A DNA stretch of 64,000 nt, taken from Qipengyuania pelagi. Its GTDB lineage: Bacteria > Pseudomonadota > Alphaproteobacteria > Sphingomonadales > Sphingomonadaceae. The stretch is taken from positions 1,860,001 to 1,924,000 of the forward strand of contig NZ_WTYD01000001.1 of assembly GCF_009827295.1 (NCBI RefSeq), given 5' to 3'. The notes under the pieces were generated by a model. It was not told the origin of the DNA. It did not search any database and saw only the letters and a program-made list of their open reading frames with translations. Both the position numbers and the translations under genes were made by a program. Below, in pieces: positions 61,786 to 64,000 of the stretch; within the stretch, counting starts at the first letter, position 1; each line of letters opens with the position of its first letter.

Positions 61786-62117
61786 GCCGCACCAAGGAAG
61801 TTCTCACCACGCTGCGGCAAATGCTTGCCCTGCTCGAAGGCGAACGGCAGGCGCTTGCCGCCATGGATCTCGACCGGATTTCCAATTGCACTTCGGGCAA
61901 GATGCAGATCTGCGAGAAGCTGGAAGCGGTGGAGCGCGGCGATCTCGACGAGGAATGCCTCGGCCTGCTCGACGCGGTCAAGCGCCTCAACGAGATCAAC
62001 CGCCGCCTGCGCAATCTCATCGCGACCAATGTGCAGAACCGCCTCAGCGCCCTGACCGGTTCGGGCCAGGCCTATGCCGCCGCCCCCCGCGCCGCCTACA
62101 TGGCCGCACACGCCTGA
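61782..62117 (+). CDS. flgN: FlgN-like flagellar export chaperone
   Basis: FlgN is a small helical chaperone for FlgK and FlgL. The 111-residue protein is mostly helical, with heptad-like patterns (VLTTLRQMLALLEGERQALA, LGLLDAVKRLNEINRRLRNL) and a flexible Ala-rich tail. The ATG overlaps the flgM stop (ATGA). Sequence similarity to FlgN is weak, so the call depends mainly on position and helical character. Confidence 0.75.
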   Translation: MSRTKEVLTTLRQMLALLEGERQALAAMDLDRISNCTSGKMQICEKLEAVERGDLDEECLGLLDAVKRLNEINRRLRNLIATNVQNRLSALTGSGQAYAAAPRAAYMAAHA

Positions 62118-62140
62118 CCGCTTTCGCGTGCCGCTCTGAT

Positions 62141-62156
62141 TGGCACGCCTCTTGCT
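62141..62156 (+). promoter_or_regulatory. Sigma-54 promoter upstream of the transglycosylase-flhA unit
   Basis: TGGCAC-GCCTC-TTGCT matches the -24/-12 consensus exactly. It lies 33 bp before the GTG start at 62190 and predicts RpoN control of the transglycosylase and flhA. Confidence 0.85.
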
Positions 62157-62189
62157 GACACTGCCCGGTAAGCCAAACCGGGAGGCCGT

Positions 62190-63050
62190 GTGCCCACTGT
62201 CAGTCCAGTCCAGACCAGCAGCGTCCAGTCCGCGATCTCGCAGGCGGCGCAGCGTACGGGAGTCGATTTCGACTATCTCGTCGCACAGGCGCGACTGGAA
62301 TCCGGGCTCGACCCGTCGGCCAAGGCGCGGACCTCCAGCGCGTCGGGCCTCTATCAGTTCATCGATTCCACCTGGCTCAACACGCTCGATCGGCATGGGG
62401 CGAAGCACGGCATGGCCTGGGCGGACGATGCGATCGGTCCCGGTGGCCGCGTCGCCGATCCCACCACGCGCTCGCATTTGCTCTCGCTGCGCTACGATGC
62501 GGACACCGCATCGCTGATGGCTGCGGAGCTGACGCGCGACAATGCCAATGGCCTGCGCGCCCATCTCGGGCGCGAACCGCAACCGCCCGAACTCTACCTC
62601 GCCCATTTCCTCGGCCTCGGCGGCGCGCAACGCTTCCTCGGCGCGCTCGACAGCAATCCGAACCAGTCCGCCGCCGCGCTGATGCCGCAGGCGGCCAGCG
62701 CCAATCGATCGATCTTCTATTCGGGCGGCGCCCCGCGCTCGGTCGGTGAGGTCATGCAGGTAATGCGCGACAAGGTTGCCGCCGCTTACGGGCAGGACGG
62801 GCTCCCGCAGACCTTCTCCGCCAGCAACCCGCAATTCGCAGGCTTCGTACCGCCCGCCCGCTATACCGCGCACAGCGCCGCCTTCGCCAATGGCGGCCAG
62901 GCGCCCGCACCGGCCCCATCCGGCCCCGCCCCGCGCCCGTCCATGGCGGAAACGCTGAAAGCGACCTTCGCGGGCAGCGATCCCATCTCCAACCGCGCGA
63001 CACAGAAAGTCGCCGCGGCCTACGGTAAATTCAAGGCCTTCGGACTATGA
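62190..63050 (+). CDS. Lytic transglycosylase (SLT domain), probable flagellar muramidase
   Basis: The protein probably cuts peptidoglycan so that the rod can pass. The 286 residues carry an SLT-type core near the N-terminus: VDFDYLVAQARLESGLDPSA with the catalytic Glu, and SASGLYQFIDSTWLNTL. ELYLAHFLGLGGAQRFLGAL follows, then a Pro/Ala-rich tail. There is no obvious signal peptide, so export through the flagellar apparatus is possible. It would supply the activity missing from the FlgJ homologue at 53849-54154. The GTG start has GGGAGG five bases upstream, and the stop overlaps flhA (ATGA). Confidence 0.85.
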   Translation: MPTVSPVQTSSVQSAISQAAQRTGVDFDYLVAQARLESGLDPSAKARTSSASGLYQFIDSTWLNTLDRHGAKHGMAWADDAIGPGGRVADPTTRSHLLSLRYDADTASLMAAELTRDNANGLRAHLGREPQPPELYLAHFLGLGGAQRFLGALDSNPNQSAAALMPQAASANRSIFYSGGAPRSVGEVMQVMRDKVAAAYGQDGLPQTFSASNPQFAGFVPPARYTAHSAAFANGGQAPAPAPSGPAPRPSMAETLKATFAGSDPISNRATQKVAAAYGKFKAFGL

Positions 63051-64000
63051 CATTGCGCAACGCCTTCAGCCCGGCGCTCGCGCTGCCGATCGGCATTCTC
63101 ACCATCATCCTCCTGATGGTGATGCCGATCCCCGCGATCCTGCTCGACCTGTTCTTCGTGCTCAATATCGCGCTGTCGGTCTCGGTCCTGATGGCGGCGA
63201 TGAACGCGCAGAAGCCGCTCGATTTCTCCAGCTTCCCCTCGGTGCTCCTGTTCGCGACGCTGCTCAGGCTCGCGCTCAACGTCGCCTCGACCCGCATCGT
63301 GCTCCTGAACGGACATGAAGGCGGCGCGGCGGCGGGCAAGGTGATCGAGGCGTTCGGTGAATTCCTCATCGGCGGCAATTTCGCCGTCGGCATCTTCGTC
63401 TTCCTCATCCTGATGATCATCAACCTGATGGTCGTGACGAAGGGCGCGGGCCGCGTGTCGGAAGTGTCCGCGCGCTTCACGCTCGATGCCCTGCCCGGCA
63501 AGCAGATGGCGATCGACAGCGATCTCGCCGCAGGGCTCATGACCGCCGAGGAGGCCAAGGCCCGCCGCCGCGAGGTCGCGACCGAGGCCGATTTCTACGG
63601 TTCGATGGACGGTGCCAGCAAGTTCGTGAAAGGCGATGCGGTCGCCGCGCTGCTGATCCTGCTGATCAACGTCATCGCCGGGCTAGTGCTGGGCATGACC
63701 AGCCACGGCCTGTCCGCTGGCGAGGCGGGCGCGCTCTACGTCACGCTGGCGGTGGGCGATGCGCTGGTCGCCTCGGTCCCGGCGCTGCTGCTCTCGATCG
63801 CCGCCGCCGTGATCGTGACCCGCGTCTCCGACACGCGCGACCTGACCGGCCAGATCGGCGGCCAGTTCGCCGATCCCAAGATCTGGCTGCCGGTCGCCTG
63901 CATCCTGTTCGCCATCGGCTGCATTCCGGCCATGCCGCAGATGATCTTCCTGCCCCTGTCGGGTGGCGCGTTCCTGCTGTGGCGCGGCCTCAAGAACCGC
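63047..64000 (+). CDS. flhA: Flagellar export apparatus protein FlhA, N-terminal part (3' end outside window)
   Basis: FlhA is the main membrane subunit of the flagellar type III export gate. The visible 318 codons cover the TM region: ALPIGILTIILLMVMPIPAI, LLDLFFVLNIALSVSVLMAA, SFPSVLLFATLLRLALNVAS. The FHIPEP signature is RVSEVSARFTLDALPGKQMA, followed by DGASKFVKGDAVAALLILLI. The cytoplasmic domain is beyond the window. The ATG overlaps the transglycosylase stop, so both are expressed from the upstream sigma-54 promoter. Confidence 0.96.
   Translation, partial: MTLRNAFSPALALPIGILTIILLMVMPIPAILLDLFFVLNIALSVSVLMAAMNAQKPLDFSSFPSVLLFATLLRLALNVASTRIVLLNGHEGGAAAGKVIEAFGEFLIGGNFAVGIFVFLILMIINLMVVTKGAGRVSEVSARFTLDALPGKQMAIDSDLAAGLMTAEEAKARRREVATEADFYGSMDGASKFVKGDAVAALLILLINVIAGLVLGMTSHGLSAGEAGALYVTLAVGDALVASVPALLLSIAAAVIVTRVSDTRDLTGQIGGQFADPKIWLPVACILFAIGCIPAMPQMIFLPLSGGAFLLWRGLKNR

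Noticed and set aside
1..64000. CRISPR arrays, tRNA/rRNA genes, prophage or insertion sequences
   Set aside because: Spacers are all short, and I saw no regular repeat arrays, no tRNA-like or rRNA segments, and no transposase, integrase or phage structural genes.

Overview
This 64 kb window is GC-rich chromosomal DNA of an alphaproteobacterium. It is most likely a marine or aquatic member of the Sphingomonadales, family Erythrobacteraceae. The evidence is gene content: an Entner-Doudoroff operon, an RcdA/DUF1465 gene beside YdcH genes, a cpoB-tilS pair, a TonB-dependent siderophore receptor, a rhodopsin of the NTQ type beside a blh gene, and a sphingomonad-style flagellar cluster. I saw no rRNA, tRNA, CRISPR array, phage or insertion sequence. 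No gene-free stretch exceeds about 225 bp.

Region 1 (1-6.9 kb) is central carbon metabolism: the 3' end of zwf, then edd-glk-eda and a divergent PEP-carboxylase homologue, the last four joined by 4-bp start/stop overlaps. The usual pgl gene is not between zwf and edd. Region 2 (7-19.3 kb) is housekeeping: an L,D-transpeptidase, tilS, cpoB, a RodZ-like protein, ptsP, two YdcH proteins, RcdA, glpK, a metallo-beta-lactamase-fold hydrolase, DUF4230, a membrane protein and nadA.

Region 3 (19.3-35 kb) is accessory. It holds a GIY-YIG nuclease gene bounded by 29-bp inverted repeats, the blh-rhodopsin unit (retinal synthesis plus a predicted light-driven chloride pump), two coupled DUF2254 membrane proteins, an EamA exporter, an old-yellow-enzyme reductase, a lipoprotein with lipB, a PmtA-like methyltransferase, an MFS transporter, an arsC-like reductase, a siderophore receptor behind a Fur-like operator, an orphan [2Fe-2S] subunit and a MATE exporter.

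Region 4 (35-45.5 kb) is a chemotaxis and c-di-GMP block: cheA-cheW-cheY-cheB-cheR, a GGDEF-EAL protein and two chemoreceptors. It is followed by a secreted PD40-amidohydrolase and a CitE-like lyase on the other strand. Region 5 (49.9-64 kb) is flagellar: motA-motB and flgBCDEFGHIJKL on the minus strand. Diverging from flgB are an ExbB/ExbD-like pair, flgA, flgM, flgN, a lytic transglycosylase and the start of flhA. Three near-perfect sigma-54 promoters (upstream of flgB, flgA and the transglycosylase-flhA unit) and GGCAA palindromes indicate sigma-54 control through an enhancer-binding protein.

The points most worth a second look are the NTQ rhodopsin/blh unit, the ExbB/ExbD-like pair inside the flagellar cluster, the PEP-carboxylase homologue with altered catalytic residues, the GIY-YIG/inverted-repeat unit, the tilS gene without a standard start codon, the CheA with a degenerate receiver-like tail, and the unusually short hook protein and hook cap.
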